Counted from the stretch's first letter, positions 16,914 to 26,162 are shown. The stretch is DNA of 36,917 nucleotides from an uncultured Lachnospiraceae bacterium (GCA_951800685.1 CATOJY010000033.1:1-36917), one strand, 5' to 3'. A program made the numbers and translations. Notes: generated by a model not told the origin, from the letters alone.

Positions 16914-16953
16914 CGCAAACCTTTTTAGGAAATATTCCGCCCTGTGTCATTCT

Positions 16954-17568
16954 CTAAACCACTATTCCAGACAAAGGTTTCCGCAGCATCTTCCCCAGCA
17001 TCAACGCCAGCGCAATCTTGACCAGATCTGGCAATACAAATGGAACTACACACCATCCAAGAACAGCCGCCAGGCCTACTTCACCTGTATTTCTTAGATA
17101 TACAAACATAAACCATACTGTCCCTACCGTATAACACGCCACAAGCCCCAGTACCATGGAAATAGCCTGCACCCATGTTTTTGTACCCAAAATACGTTCC
17201 GCCGCCCACATGATCAGTGCCGAAAAAAGAAATCCGATGAGATAACCTCCAGTATTATTCATCAGAACGCCAAGCCCTCCCCGGAATCCAGAAAATACCG
17301 GAATGCCGACCGCACCAATCAGAATATAAATAAGCACCGAAAGCGTACCTCTTCTTCCTCCCAGCAGGATAACTGAAAGAAAAACCGCAAAAGTCTGTAA
17401 TGTAAATGGAACCGCCGCAGGGATCGATATCCAGGAACAGATGGCAATCACCACTACAAAAAAACCAATATATGCCATATCATAGGTCTTTCCCTTTTCC
17501 AATCTTTCCGTCTGTATACGCTTAGTCTGCACGCTTTCCTCTGGCCTCATATCTGTCTCCAAAATCAT
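16954..17568 (-). CDS. bioY: biotin ECF transporter substrate-binding subunit
   Basis: A 204-residue integral membrane S component that binds biotin and works with a shared energy-coupling module (EcfA/A'/T) encoded elsewhere. After a charged 28-residue N-terminal extension it has about six helices and the BioY motifs VPFTLQTFAVFLSVILLGG and IYILIGAVGIPVFSGFRGG..NNTGGYLIGF. The start codon has only a weak ribosome-binding site (GATAGAAG). A BirA operator overlaps the promoter, so biotin should repress it. It lies next to a second vitamin S component, ribU, each with its own control. Confidence 0.93.
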   Translation of the reverse strand: MILETDMRPEESVQTKRIQTERLEKGKTYDMAYIGFFVVVIAICSWISIPAAVPFTLQTFAVFLSVILLGGRRGTLSVLIYILIGAVGIPVFSGFRGGLGVLMNNTGGYLIGFLFSALIMWAAERILGTKTWVQAISMVLGLVACYTVGTVWFMFVYLRNTGEVGLAAVLGWCVVPFVLPDLVKIALALMLGKMLRKPLSGIVV

Positions 17569-17586
17569 TCTTCTATCATTGAGGCT

Positions 17587-17638
17587 ATCGTACCATTCCT
17601 TTCCCCAACTGTCAACCGCTTAGATTTTCCAGTTAACA
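17587..17638 (-). promoter_or_regulatory. bioY promoter with BirA operator
   Basis: TTGACA (17610-17615) and TACGAT (17587-17592) are 17 bases apart on the minus strand. The arms TGTTAAC (17632-17638) and GTTGACA (17610-17616), separated by 15 bases, match the BirA box (TGTTAAC-N15-GTTAACA). The downstream arm contains the -35 hexamer, so bound repressor would block RNA polymerase. Confidence 0.8.
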
Positions 17639-17669
17639 TTCCTTGTTCATACCGACGTCCGCAACGCTC

Positions 17670-18452
17670 CTACTGTGTTACGTTTGTCCTCGCATTGTCT
17701 GTTACCTTCCTGCCTGCTGGAACATGCGCGGTCTTTAAAATAGGACTTAAAGGTTTATAAATAACCATTGTAACAGCAGACGCCGCTACGCTCTTGATCA
17801 AATTGATCGGTGCAACTGCAAAACAGACAAAGCTGGTGATACTGTTGATATTTCCATTAATCTCTGATCCTGCCGCGATGATTGCCTCCATCGGCATACC
17901 GAACAGTTTTGAAAAGGCAGGCAACAGATACACTCCATTAAACGCAGTGCCAAACACTGTCATGATCAATGAACCAGCCACACAGGCAAGCAATGCATTC
18001 TTCCTGGTCTTTTTAAACATATAGAGAATGGACGCCGGCAGAACCAAACTGCATCCAATCACGAAATTAGCCAGATCACCTACAAAAGCCGTACTGGTTC
18101 CCTTTACCACAAGCTTCAGTAAAATCTTGCAAAACTCAATCATAACGCCAGCCACCGGTCCGAAAGCAAAGGTACCTACCAGTGCCGGAATCTCACTGAA
18201 ATCCAGCTTATAAAACCCTGGCGCAAGAAAAAGTACCGGAAAATCAAAAATATGTAAGATCATTGCAAGCGCCGAAAAAAGCCCGATCATCGTGATTTTC
18301 CGGGTACTTAAAATACGCTCTGTGATGCCATCTCTCTTGTACACATACTTCTCTGCCGCATAGGCGATGGCAAACAAGCTCCCTGCCACCCCTATACATA
18401 CCAGCACAAACGTTACGTTGTCTGCAATACTCTGTAATAATCCATTACCCAT
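17670..18452 (-). CDS. ribU: riboflavin ECF transporter substrate-binding subunit
   Basis: A 260-residue membrane S component for riboflavin uptake via the shared ECF module. It carries an extra N-terminal helix (about 8-36), then the RibU core beginning RKITMIGLFSALAMILHIF, with LDFSEIPALVGTFAFGP typical of RibU and GTSTAFVGDLANFVIG. I prefer the ATG at 18452, behind GGAGG; the upstream ATG at 18470 overlaps that site. The FMN riboswitch and attenuator upstream confirm the vitamin. It is separated from bioY by 100 bases and probably transcribed alone. Confidence 0.93.
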   Translation of the reverse strand: MGNGLLQSIADNVTFVLVCIGVAGSLFAIAYAAEKYVYKRDGITERILSTRKITMIGLFSALAMILHIFDFPVLFLAPGFYKLDFSEIPALVGTFAFGPVAGVMIEFCKILLKLVVKGTSTAFVGDLANFVIGCSLVLPASILYMFKKTRKNALLACVAGSLIMTVFGTAFNGVYLLPAFSKLFGMPMEAIIAAGSEINGNINSITSFVCFAVAPINLIKSVAASAVTMVIYKPLSPILKTAHVPAGRKVTDNARTNVTQ

Positions 18453-18487
18453 TTTACTTCTTTCCTCCATTCTTTCTGGAAAAAGTT

Positions 18488-18519
18488 CTAAAAAATCCCC
18501 GGAAGATCATTCCGGGGAT
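18488..18519 (-). terminator. expression-platform terminator of the FMN riboswitch
   Basis: ATCCCCGGAA/TTCCGGGGAT (18510-18519 with 18495-18504) followed by TTTTTTAG on the minus strand, between riboswitch and ribU, is the transcription attenuator. Confidence 0.9.
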
Positions 18520-18573
18520 ACTGAGCAAAGCAAACAAGACCGCACATAAACCCTATATGTGCTGCATTGTTAT

Positions 18574-18714
18574 TTCTTCTCTCATCCAGACTTTACTGTC
18601 GGTTTTGGAATTGCACCAAATCAGCCGCCGCAGTTTCGTATCATTCTGTAACGATTCTGCAACAGGTCGCGGACTATACCGCCGGTAGGGAATTGCACCC
18701 GACCCCGAAGAACT
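18574..18714 (-). promoter_or_regulatory. FMN riboswitch (RFN element)
   Basis: The minus strand shows the conserved blocks in order: TTCTTCGGGG, CGGGTGCAATTCCC, ACCGGCGGTATAGTCCGCGA, then GCGGCTGATTTGGTGCAATTC, split by a variable hairpin, and CCGACAGTAAAGTCTGGATG with the closing GAGAAGAA. FMN binding should favour the downstream terminator and reduce ribU expression. Confidence 0.95.
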
Positions 18715-18770
18715 TTTCCTGTGATTAAATTGTTATTTGTATCTCTTATGACAGAGATTTTACAAAAGGG

Positions 18771-18799
18771 ATTATACCGCATTCCTCTGTGAAATGCAA
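18771..18799 (-). promoter_or_regulatory. promoter of the riboswitch-ribU transcript
   Basis: TTGCAT (18794-18799) and TATAAT (18771-18776) are 17 bases apart on the minus strand, about 55 bases before the riboswitch. Confidence 0.75.
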
Positions 18800-18880
18800 G
18801 AGTCAAATATTTTCAAATACTGCACACCGGCACAGTGAACATCATAAATGTGCCTCCCTGCCCAGACAGTTCCCCGTCCC

Positions 18881-19642
18881 TTACTGGAACATTCTCAGCA
18901 TGAAATGCTGCTGGTTCATTTGCTCCCTGACCATAAAGTTCCGATACCCTGTTAAAACTTCTTCTTTCTTCTTCTCGGATACAGCCTTAGGCAAATCCAA
19001 ATCTTCTAAGCGGCTTCTGGATCCAAGCTGTTCTAAGGATGCACGCGTGTTGTAGTTAAAAGTATGCTCCAGCCGGTTCGTATAGGCGCCCAGACTACCC
19101 CTCTGTGAAGTTACCATCTTCAACGCATTGTCAATAGTATCTAAACTGAAATCACCAGACGTGACATCAAGATCAGCAATCCCCAACGCCTCCAAAGTGG
19201 AATTGGACATCTGGATTTTCATGCCGCCGCCATTAGGGTTCGTCGCAAGCCCCATATCAGCCATACTTCCATCTAACAACTTCTGTTCATTCAGCGAAGT
19301 ATCCTTCGCCAGAGACTGGATCCCCTCTTTCAGCTGAGCAATCTCGTTCTGGTAGATCTGTTTATCCTCATCAGAATTCAGTCCATTCATCGACCGCACT
19401 GCAAGTTCCCTGATCCTCTGCAGATAATCAGTCATGCCTCCCAGCGCACCATCCGCCACATTTAAGGCGCCAATTCCTGCCATGGCGTTTTCAGCCCCGA
19501 CACGCAGCCCCGTCTCTTCCCGCTGCATTTTCTTGGCAATCGCAAGACCCGCCGCATCATCTGCCGCCGAGTTGATCCTCTTGCCGCTGGCAATATGAGA
19601 GTAAGAACGGTATAGACCATTGCTAATTGTCATCGCACTCAT
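18881..19642 (-). CDS. atypical short flagellin-like protein
   Basis: A 253-residue protein with flagellin N- and C-terminal helical domains. SGKRINSAADDAAGLAIAKK and LQRIRELAVRSMNG, then NEIAQLKEGI (about 15-115), match the N-terminal domain; DTIDNALKMVTSQRGSLGA and NRLEHTFNYN (about 170-200) match the C-terminal domain. The extreme ends differ from filament flagellins. The N-terminus lacks roughly 20 residues of the D0 helix, and the C-terminus ends REQMNQQHFMLRMFQ in place of the usual QANQ..QGVLQLLR. Filament assembly is therefore doubtful; a secreted or regulatory role is possible. AAAGGGGG precedes the ATG, which overlaps the stop of an upstream small ORF (ATGA). Confidence 0.85.
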   Translation of the reverse strand: MSAMTISNGLYRSYSHIASGKRINSAADDAAGLAIAKKMQREETGLRVGAENAMAGIGALNVADGALGGMTDYLQRIRELAVRSMNGLNSDEDKQIYQNEIAQLKEGIQSLAKDTSLNEQKLLDGSMADMGLATNPNGGGMKIQMSNSTLEALGIADLDVTSGDFSLDTIDNALKMVTSQRGSLGAYTNRLEHTFNYNTRASLEQLGSRSRLEDLDLPKAVSEKKKEEVLTGYRNFMVREQMNQQHFMLRMFQ

Positions 19643-19941
19643 GACTGTCCCCCTTTCCCGCGAAATTTTCTTTTTGTGGTTTTATTATTAACGATATTAA
19701 AAATTTCACTTTCAGCCTTGCCTAAACTTCCATATAAAGCTTCTGCAACTACTGAGAAGTAGAAATCTATTATACCATTTACTATATCATATACATATTT
19801 CGCAGCACCGTCAAGGTATTTTCCTGGTATCTTACCAGCCACAATATAACGGTTAGACACAGCAGTCCACAACTGTGCTAAATACCTTTTCATCCTATTG
19901 ACTTTAAGTGTACAAAGTGTTATCTTTTTATTAGATGACAT
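19639..19941 (-). CDS. small ORF coupled to the flagellin-like gene
   Basis: A 100-residue ORF whose stop shares ATGA with the flagellin start, indicating translational coupling. The product is basic at both ends, with a moderately hydrophobic middle (GKYLDGAAKYVYDIVNGIID). No family is recognised. Neither the ATG at 19941 nor the internal ATG at 19893 (MKRYLAQLWT) has a strong ribosome-binding site. Its direct abutment to the flagellin and absence of internal stops favour a real gene; a chaperone-like or export partner is speculation. Confidence 0.5.
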   Translation of the reverse strand: MSSNKKITLCTLKVNRMKRYLAQLWTAVSNRYIVAGKIPGKYLDGAAKYVYDIVNGIIDFYFSVVAEALYGSLGKAESEIFNIVNNKTTKRKFRGKGGQS

Positions 19942-20025
19942 ATTCTACTCTTAAATAAAGGTTCTCACAAAGCATTCCAACTGACAGAATAGGAGAGACC
20001 TAAAACAGGCAAAAAGGAGGAGATC

Positions 20026-20400
20026 ATGCAACAGATATCAGACTATGAACTAGAATTAATGAAGGTGATCTGGGAAAACAATAACACTGCTCTCTATGCG
20101 GAGATCACCGCCGCTCTCTCTAACAAGGAACTTCATTGGACGAAAAATACTATCATCACCCTTCTCTCCCGTCTGATCGATAAGGGCCTTCTAAAAGCCA
20201 ACAAAATCGGACACCGGAACCGCTACACCGCAATCGTTTCTGCGGATGACTACCAGTCTTCCCAGACAGAAAATTTCCTGTACAAGGTCTATGAAGGAAA
20301 TGCAAAGGGTCTTGTGTCCACGTTGATCCAGAAAGATCTGCTGTCCGCCGCAGATTATGAAGAGCTGAAAGACTATTGGGAGAAAGGAGTGTCATCATAA
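20026..20400 (+). CDS. BlaI/MecI/CopY-family transcriptional repressor
   Basis: A 124-residue winged-helix repressor. The DNA-binding part (1-75) reads SDYELELMKVIWENNNTALYAEI..WTKNTIITLLSRLIDKGLL, the characteristic BlaI pattern, followed by a short helical dimerisation tail. In the family the paired M56 sensor protease causes its inactivation. AAGGAGG lies 6 bases before the ATG. The M56 gene starts one base after the stop. The 84-base divergent gap to the minus-strand ORF probably holds its operator; no classical TACA..TGTA box is seen there. Confidence 0.92.
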   Translation: MQQISDYELELMKVIWENNNTALYAEITAALSNKELHWTKNTIITLLSRLIDKGLLKANKIGHRNRYTAIVSADDYQSSQTENFLYKVYEGNAKGLVSTLIQKDLLSAADYEELKDYWEKGVSS

Positions 20401-20401
20401 A

Positions 20402-23400
20402 ATGGCTGAACTTGTAAAACTGATACTATCCCTATCATTATCAGGGACTGTGATGATTTTGCTGTTATTTCTGCTTCGTCCCTTATACAAAAACAGACTG
20501 AGCAAACGCTGGCAGTACTATATCTGGCTCATTGTTGTGCTGCGTCTTCTGATTCCTGTGACACCGAGGTCAAGCCTGATAGGAAACCTTTTTTACCAGG
20601 CAGAAGCGGCCGAAGCGGTTCTTCTGCCACGCCCCCTCTCCACGCAGAACAGCTCCCTGCAGGAATCCTTCCCGTTCCAAGGCAGCGCAGGATCAGAACA
20701 CTCTATTACAGACCCTATTACCGCCCAAAACAACACAGATTCCGTCAAACAAACTATACAAAACACTGCTTCCAAAAAGGAAACCGATCTTCCTGACCGC
20801 AGCACAGCAGAAAGCATGTCTGCCAACGCAAATCAGATCAGCCGCACGCTTATTACTTTGTGGCTGTTCACAGCACTCCTTCTGTTCGTGCACAAGATCA
20901 CAGTCTACCAGAGTTTTTTGAAATATGTGAATGCCGGAAGTAAACCCATAGAGGATATCAACCTCTTAGAACAATTCGGCCATATTATGGAACAACAGAA
21001 CATAAAGGGATCTGTAGATCTGCACCATAACAACCTTGTTTCCTCTCCTCTGTTGATCGGATTCTTTCATCCACGCATTGTTCTGCCAGATGTGAATCTG
21101 TCAGAAACTGCCTTTTATTACACAATCCTGCATGAACTAACCCATTATAGGAGACTTGATATTTTCTATAAATGGCTGTTACAGCTTACACTCTGCCTAC
21201 ATTGGTTTAATCCTTTTGTTTATCTAATGGGACGTGAAGTGAACCGCCTGTGTGAACTCTCCTGCGATGAGAGAGTTATGATGCCTCTCTCTGAAAATGC
21301 ACGGAAAGCCTACGGCGATACTCTGCTAAATGCTGTTGGCCGATGCGGATCTTACAAAGACAGCCTGTCTGCCATTGCCTTACAGGAAAGTAAAGAATTA
21401 CTAAAAGAACGGCTAAACGCGATTTTACACTACAAAAACCTGTCCAAAACGGTACGCTATGCCGGCATCCTGTTTACTGGTATCTTAATCGGTTCTGCCG
21501 CCGTTCTCGGCGCTTACGCTGCCCCCACCGGCAAGTCTGTTCCCAGTACTTCCTTAGCGGCAGACACTCCCCTTGATTCCGGCAGGAAAACAGCCAAACA
21601 TAACAGTTCTGGAGACAGCTCATCATCGGATCACATGAACGACAGCTCCTCCGCCGACGCCGCTTCTGTCGCAGCGTCCCAGCCTAATTACCAAATAGCC
21701 CGTGAAGATACCATCTACTATATTTATGTAGATGGTGCAGGCGAAACGGACAAACCACTCTCTCTCGTTACAGAAGGCTTCTACAAACTGGTCTTTGTTC
21801 ACAAAGACCGCTACTCCACCTTTGGAGCTTACCGGGAAAAAGATATGACAGGGCTTGCCAGGCATGTTGAATCTATGTGCAGGACAATGCTCGAAAATCA
21901 GAAAATCACGCAAGAAGATATGGATCTGTACCTATCGGCCGCAGAAGATATTCAAGACTCCTGGGCCTCCAAGGATGTGCCCGTTACTGCCCATAATTCC
22001 AATGTACGGCACGTCTATTACCAGCATCCCTATATCATTTGGCTTGGTTATAATCTACCTGCCTCCTCTTGGGATTCTTACAGCGGCACGCAGATTACCC
22101 TTACAGACGGAACTCCTATACAGGTTTTCTTTCATCAGACATGTACGCAGTTCCAAGCAGATGAGAAAGCCCTGGCGGCTGTCACAGCAGCGACCGAGCG
22201 TGCGCTTGCTCAACTTGACGACTATTCTTCTGTGGACTCTGTCGCCATTGTAAACATGGAATATACTGGTGACACCGATCTTCCTTCTTTGGCAAAGAAA
22301 TACTATAGAGAGGAGAACCTTCTCCAATTCTCCGCTGTTTTCCATGAACTTGACAGCCCGGCACAGATACAGTATCTGGATCAGATGTTTGAGGAGGAAA
22401 ACATTGACTTTTTCTCCTGTTGTATCGGGGAATTGGTAGCCGATGGGGCACAGATAGACGCTGTAGAACGCTACGCCATGAGAGCCTATCAGAAAGATGA
22501 TATCTCTTTCTTCGCCCTCCTGACCGGAATGATGGATGCCAAAAGCCAGGTTAAGTGGCAGGAGCGATGCCGGAAAGACAATAATACCAACTATCTTTTT
22601 GATATGCAAGAAGACTTTGAAGGTTGGAATGATCTTGGCGACTGGGATGATATTATAGAAGAATTGTGCAGCCTCGGCGGATTAGGCGGTCTGGATGCAC
22701 TGAACAGCCTTGATGATTTAGATCGTCTGGATACACTTGACCATCTGGACAATTATACTGATCCAGATTCCGATGTGAAAGACCTTGATGACTACTACCT
22801 AAGCGACTATCTGAAGGACCGGGGACTTTTGCAGGAATACAATGAAAACGGCATTGTCACCATCAAAAATGACTATTATTACCAAAATGCCCGTGTCCGT
22901 ATCCTGATGGACGTACGGCCGGATGATTCCTTTGAAAACTTTGATTATAACGACCAGGGAACCGTGGATCTGCGGCTGATACGTGACAACGGTAACAAAA
23001 TCACCCTTATAGAATACCTTCCCGCAGAAGAAGCTTCCAAGATCATAGACGATCTGTATGATACCCTGTCCGATACTGCGGATGAAAACATTACGCCTCG
23101 TCGTTCTACCTCGTCCACTCCTGTACCATCGATTCTATCTGACCCGTCTGTTGTAGATCTGAACCGCGTTACACGGGCGGAAGTATCGAACAAAGTCCGA
23201 AATGCCCTGGACGACTGCGAGGACGGCAAATGGTATGTGATCGAATCGGACGGCTGCCAATATATCTACTACAATGGCCTATCCTCCCATAACTATGCCT
23301 ACGAGCCACAGATCATCGTCAATGAAAGTGGCGACCTGGTAACGATCAATATCAATATTGTAGATCTCAGAACTGACACACCGCTCCTTAGCAAAATGAG

Positions 23401-23521
23401 ATCAGCTGGCAATTATATACTTTTTGCCTTCTCCTATGCTCTACCTGATCCGGACGCAGAATACGAGCTGCACATTCAATATAACCATGTTCCCGTAACA
23501 TATGCAAGAAGTCAGGCCTAA
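20402..23521 (+). CDS. M56 (BlaR1-type) membrane metallopeptidase with giant extracytoplasmic region
   Basis: A 1039-residue sensor protease partner of the BlaI-like repressor. N-terminal helices at about 7-26 and 38-54, a Ser/Thr/Gln-rich loop (70-145), a helix at 148-165, then the zinc peptidase with HELTH (244-248) and CELSCDERVM (284-293), and a last helix at about 353-372. Typical BlaR1 proteins then carry a roughly 250-residue penicillin-binding domain. Here about 665 residues follow, with no SxxK/KTG signature that I can find. They include a Leu-Asp repeat (LDDLDRLDTLDHLD, about residue 770). The signal sensed is unknown. Compact operon with the repressor. Confidence 0.88.
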   Translation: MAELVKLILSLSLSGTVMILLLFLLRPLYKNRLSKRWQYYIWLIVVLRLLIPVTPRSSLIGNLFYQAEAAEAVLLPRPLSTQNSSLQESFPFQGSAGSEHSITDPITAQNNTDSVKQTIQNTASKKETDLPDRSTAESMSANANQISRTLITLWLFTALLLFVHKITVYQSFLKYVNAGSKPIEDINLLEQFGHIMEQQNIKGSVDLHHNNLVSSPLLIGFFHPRIVLPDVNLSETAFYYTILHELTHYRRLDIFYKWLLQLTLCLHWFNPFVYLMGREVNRLCELSCDERVMMPLSENARKAYGDTLLNAVGRCGSYKDSLSAIALQESKELLKERLNAILHYKNLSKTVRYAGILFTGILIGSAAVLGAYAAPTGKSVPSTSLAADTPLDSGRKTAKHNSSGDSSSSDHMNDSSSADAASVAASQPNYQIAREDTIYYIYVDGAGETDKPLSLVTEGFYKLVFVHKDRYSTFGAYREKDMTGLARHVESMCRTMLENQKITQEDMDLYLSAAEDIQDSWASKDVPVTAHNSNVRHVYYQHPYIIWLGYNLPASSWDSYSGTQITLTDGTPIQVFFHQTCTQFQADEKALAAVTAATERALAQLDDYSSVDSVAIVNMEYTGDTDLPSLAKKYYREENLLQFSAVFHELDSPAQIQYLDQMFEEENIDFFSCCIGELVADGAQIDAVERYAMRAYQKDDISFFALLTGMMDAKSQVKWQERCRKDNNTNYLFDMQEDFEGWNDLGDWDDIIEELCSLGGLGGLDALNSLDDLDRLDTLDHLDNYTDPDSDVKDLDDYYLSDYLKDRGLLQEYNENGIVTIKNDYYYQNARVRILMDVRPDDSFENFDYNDQGTVDLRLIRDNGNKITLIEYLPAEEASKIIDDLYDTLSDTADENITPRRSTSSTPVPSILSDPSVVDLNRVTRAEVSNKVRNALDDCEDGKWYVIESDGCQYIYYNGLSSHNYAYEPQIIVNESGDLVTININIVDLRTDTPLLSKMRSAGNYILFAFSYALPDPDAEYELHIQYNHVPVTYARSQA

Positions 23522-23536
23522 CACGCCTGACTTCTT
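23506..23536. terminator. hairpin at the end of the M56 gene
   Basis: AAGAAGTCAGGC (23506-23517) pairs perfectly with GCCTGACTTCTT (23525-23536), overlapping the M56 stop codon. A strong T-run is missing. It may act in both directions between M56 and tex, which converge here. Confidence 0.55.
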
Positions 23537-23759
23537 GTCTCGCTTTCCGCATTACAGCAGTTCAGATCCCCCACTGTTACATATATTCGGATATCCTGAC
23601 TCACTCTATGATGGCAGGAATACTTTCACTCACTATCCTTTTGCACGGTCAGCACAGTAAATGCGCAGATCTGATTGAACTACTACTCTCTATTTCCCAT
23701 CAATCTCTACAAATATTATTTTCGCTGCTTTCTCGATCACAAATACTGCCGCTTCTTTC

Positions 23760-26162
23760 TCAGGCTTCCTGCTTAATCTTCATTGTCAGCCCGATCCGCT
23801 TCTTAGCCACATCCACCGTAAGCACCTGCACATCTACCACATCACCCACGCTGACTGCCTCCAACGGATGCTTGATATAGCGATTGGTGATCTGTGAGAT
23901 ATGCACAAGTCCGTCTTGATGCACGCCGATATCCACAAACACACCGAAGTCGATCACGTTCCGCACCGTGCCCTTTAAGATCATGCCCGGTTTTAGATCC
24001 TTCATATCCAGTACATCGCTGCGCAGGATTGGCGCCGGCATATCGTCACGAGGATCTCTGGCCGGCTTCTCCAGCTCTTTCAGAATATCGGTCAACGTAA
24101 TCTCGCCGATACCCAGTTCCTCAGCCATCTTCTTTTTGTCCTTGATCTTCTTCTCCAGACTGCTGACTGTCATCTCCGGTTTGTCACCGCCCCTGCCTGC
24201 ATTCTTTCCGGCATTGCCATCACTGCCTCTGCTGCCATCCTTATCGTCAGTGTCCAGCGTTATCCCTCCCATAGCCGCCGCCAGCGCCTTGCCCATGGCG
24301 GTATTGGTATTGCGGATGACCACCTTCGGCTGCTGCTTCTTTTTTTCTTTTACCGGCACCGCTGCTGCTTTCTTACCTGACGCCTTCTGAGCAGCCGCTT
24401 TTTTCTGGGCTTCCTTCACATCTTCCATGGTCAGGCCCATCTTGTCAAGCAGCTTCTTCGCTGCCTCGTATGACTCAGGATGCACACTGGTGGCATCTAA
24501 CGGATTGTCGCCGTCCGCAATACGCATAAAGCCTGCACACTGTTGGTAAGCCTTTGGCCCCAGCTTGGCCACCTTAAGCAGCTGTGCCCGGTTGGAAAAT
24601 CTGCCGTTGGTCTCCCGGTAATCCACGATATTTCTAGCGATCACCTTACTCACGCCGGAAACATATTCCAAAAGAGATGCGGAAGCGGTATTCAAGTCCA
24701 CACCTACTTTATTCACACTGTCTTCCACCACGCCATGAAGCGCTTCACTCAATTTCTTCTGGTTCATATCATGCTGGTACTGGCCCACACCGATGGATTT
24801 CGGATCGATCTTCACCAACTCTGCCAGCGGATCCTGCAGTCTTCTGGCAATGGAAGCGGCACTTCTCTGTCCCACGTCGAAATTGGGGAACTCCTCTGTA
24901 GCCAGCTTGCTCGCCGAGTACACTGACGCCCCCGCCTCGTTGACAATTACATACTGTACCGGCGTATCCAGTTCTTTCAACAGCTCCACGATCACCTGCT
25001 CGGATTCCCTGGAAGCCGTACCGTTACCAACAGAGATCAGGGATACATTGTATTTCTTGATCAGTCTTTTCAGTTCTGCCTTAGCCTCCGCCACCTTGTT
25101 CTGCGGTGCAGTGGGATAGATCACTTTCGTGTCAAGCACTTTACCCGTCTCATCCACCACCGCCAGCTTACAGCCGGTACGGAAAGCCGGATCCCAGCCA
25201 AGAACCACCTTGCCGGCGATAGGCGGCTGCAGCAGAAGCTGCTCTAAGTTCTTGCCAAATACGGAGATTGCGCCGTCCTCCGCCTTTTCCGTCAGATCGT
25301 TGCGGATCTCCCGCTCGATGGCCGGTGCGATCAGCCGGCTGTAGCTGTCTTCGATCACATCTTCCAGGATCGGAGAAGTGACCACATTGTCCTTCGTGAT
25401 CACCTTCGTGCGCAGGTACTGTAAGATGCGCTCCACCGGCGCCTCCACCTTCACCACCAGGAATTTCTCATTCTCCCCGCGGTTTAAGGCAAGCGTCCTG
25501 TGGCCGGCAACCTTTTTTACCGGTTCCTCATATTGATAGTACATCTCGTACACGCTCTCTGCCTTCTCATCCTTGGCAACGCTTGTCAGCTTACCTTCCT
25601 CTATTGTGATATTCCGGATATAAATACGGTAATCCGCCTCATCCGAGATCATCTCGGCTATGATATCCTTAGCGCCCTGGATAGCATCTCCCACGGTAGC
25701 CACTGTCTTGGCAGCATCCTCATCCTCGTGGATATATTTAGCTGCTTCTTCCTCGATGGGCGCCGTCGTCTCCTGCGCCAGAATGAACTGCGCCAGGCCG
25801 TCCAGCCCCTTCTCTTTCGCTACACTGGCCCTGGTCTTACGCTTTGGACGGTAAGGCCTGTAAAGATCCTCCACCACCACCATGGTTTCCGCCGCCACGA
25901 TCTTTGCCTGCAGCTCCTCAGTCAGTTTACCCTGTTCCTCTATGCTTTTTAAAACCTGTTCCTTCTTCTCCTCCAGATTCCGCAGATAGGTCAGCCGCTC
26001 ATGCAGGTCACGCAGCACCTCGTCATTGAGAGAGCCCGTCGCCTCCTTACGGTATCTGGAGATAAAAGGAATGGTATTCCCTTCATCGATCAGTTTCACG
26101 GCAGCTTCCACCTGCCATTTCTCCACTTTCAGTTCATCCTTGAGTTTTAAAATAATGTCCAT
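23760..26162 (-). CDS. tex: Tex-family S1 RNA-binding protein
   Basis: An 800-residue conserved cytoplasmic nucleic-acid-binding protein tied to transcription and RNA handling. The N-terminal Tex helical domain (VEAAVKLIDEGNTIPFISRYRKEATGSL) leads to a YqgF/RNase H-like fold (GWDPAFRTGCKLAVVDETG), helix-hairpin-helix motifs (NKVGVDLNTASASLLEYVSG) and a C-terminal S1 domain (GTVRNVIDFGVFVDIGVHQDGLVHIS). Between HhH and S1 lies a long Lys/Ala- and Gly/Asp-rich linker (about 595-680) that adds to the usual length. I place the start at 26162 (MDIILKLKDEL); an ATG at 26237 would add non-conserved residues. Confidence 0.94.
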   Translation of the reverse strand: MDIILKLKDELKVEKWQVEAAVKLIDEGNTIPFISRYRKEATGSLNDEVLRDLHERLTYLRNLEEKKEQVLKSIEEQGKLTEELQAKIVAAETMVVVEDLYRPYRPKRKTRASVAKEKGLDGLAQFILAQETTAPIEEEAAKYIHEDEDAAKTVATVGDAIQGAKDIIAEMISDEADYRIYIRNITIEEGKLTSVAKDEKAESVYEMYYQYEEPVKKVAGHRTLALNRGENEKFLVVKVEAPVERILQYLRTKVITKDNVVTSPILEDVIEDSYSRLIAPAIEREIRNDLTEKAEDGAISVFGKNLEQLLLQPPIAGKVVLGWDPAFRTGCKLAVVDETGKVLDTKVIYPTAPQNKVAEAKAELKRLIKKYNVSLISVGNGTASRESEQVIVELLKELDTPVQYVIVNEAGASVYSASKLATEEFPNFDVGQRSAASIARRLQDPLAELVKIDPKSIGVGQYQHDMNQKKLSEALHGVVEDSVNKVGVDLNTASASLLEYVSGVSKVIARNIVDYRETNGRFSNRAQLLKVAKLGPKAYQQCAGFMRIADGDNPLDATSVHPESYEAAKKLLDKMGLTMEDVKEAQKKAAAQKASGKKAAAVPVKEKKKQQPKVVIRNTNTAMGKALAAAMGGITLDTDDKDGSRGSDGNAGKNAGRGGDKPEMTVSSLEKKIKDKKKMAEELGIGEITLTDILKELEKPARDPRDDMPAPILRSDVLDMKDLKPGMILKGTVRNVIDFGVFVDIGVHQDGLVHISQITNRYIKHPLEAVSVGDVVDVQVLTVDVAKKRIGLTMKIKQEA

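Noticed and set aside
16591..16950. 119-residue minus-strand reading frame downstream of bioY
   Set aside because: It runs through two strong hairpins, the LytTR repeat and a promoter, and lacks a ribosome-binding site; intergenic DNA.
23608..23880. 90-residue plus-strand frame after the M56 gene
   Set aside because: Its second half lies opposite the conserved S1 domain of tex, and it has no ribosome-binding site.
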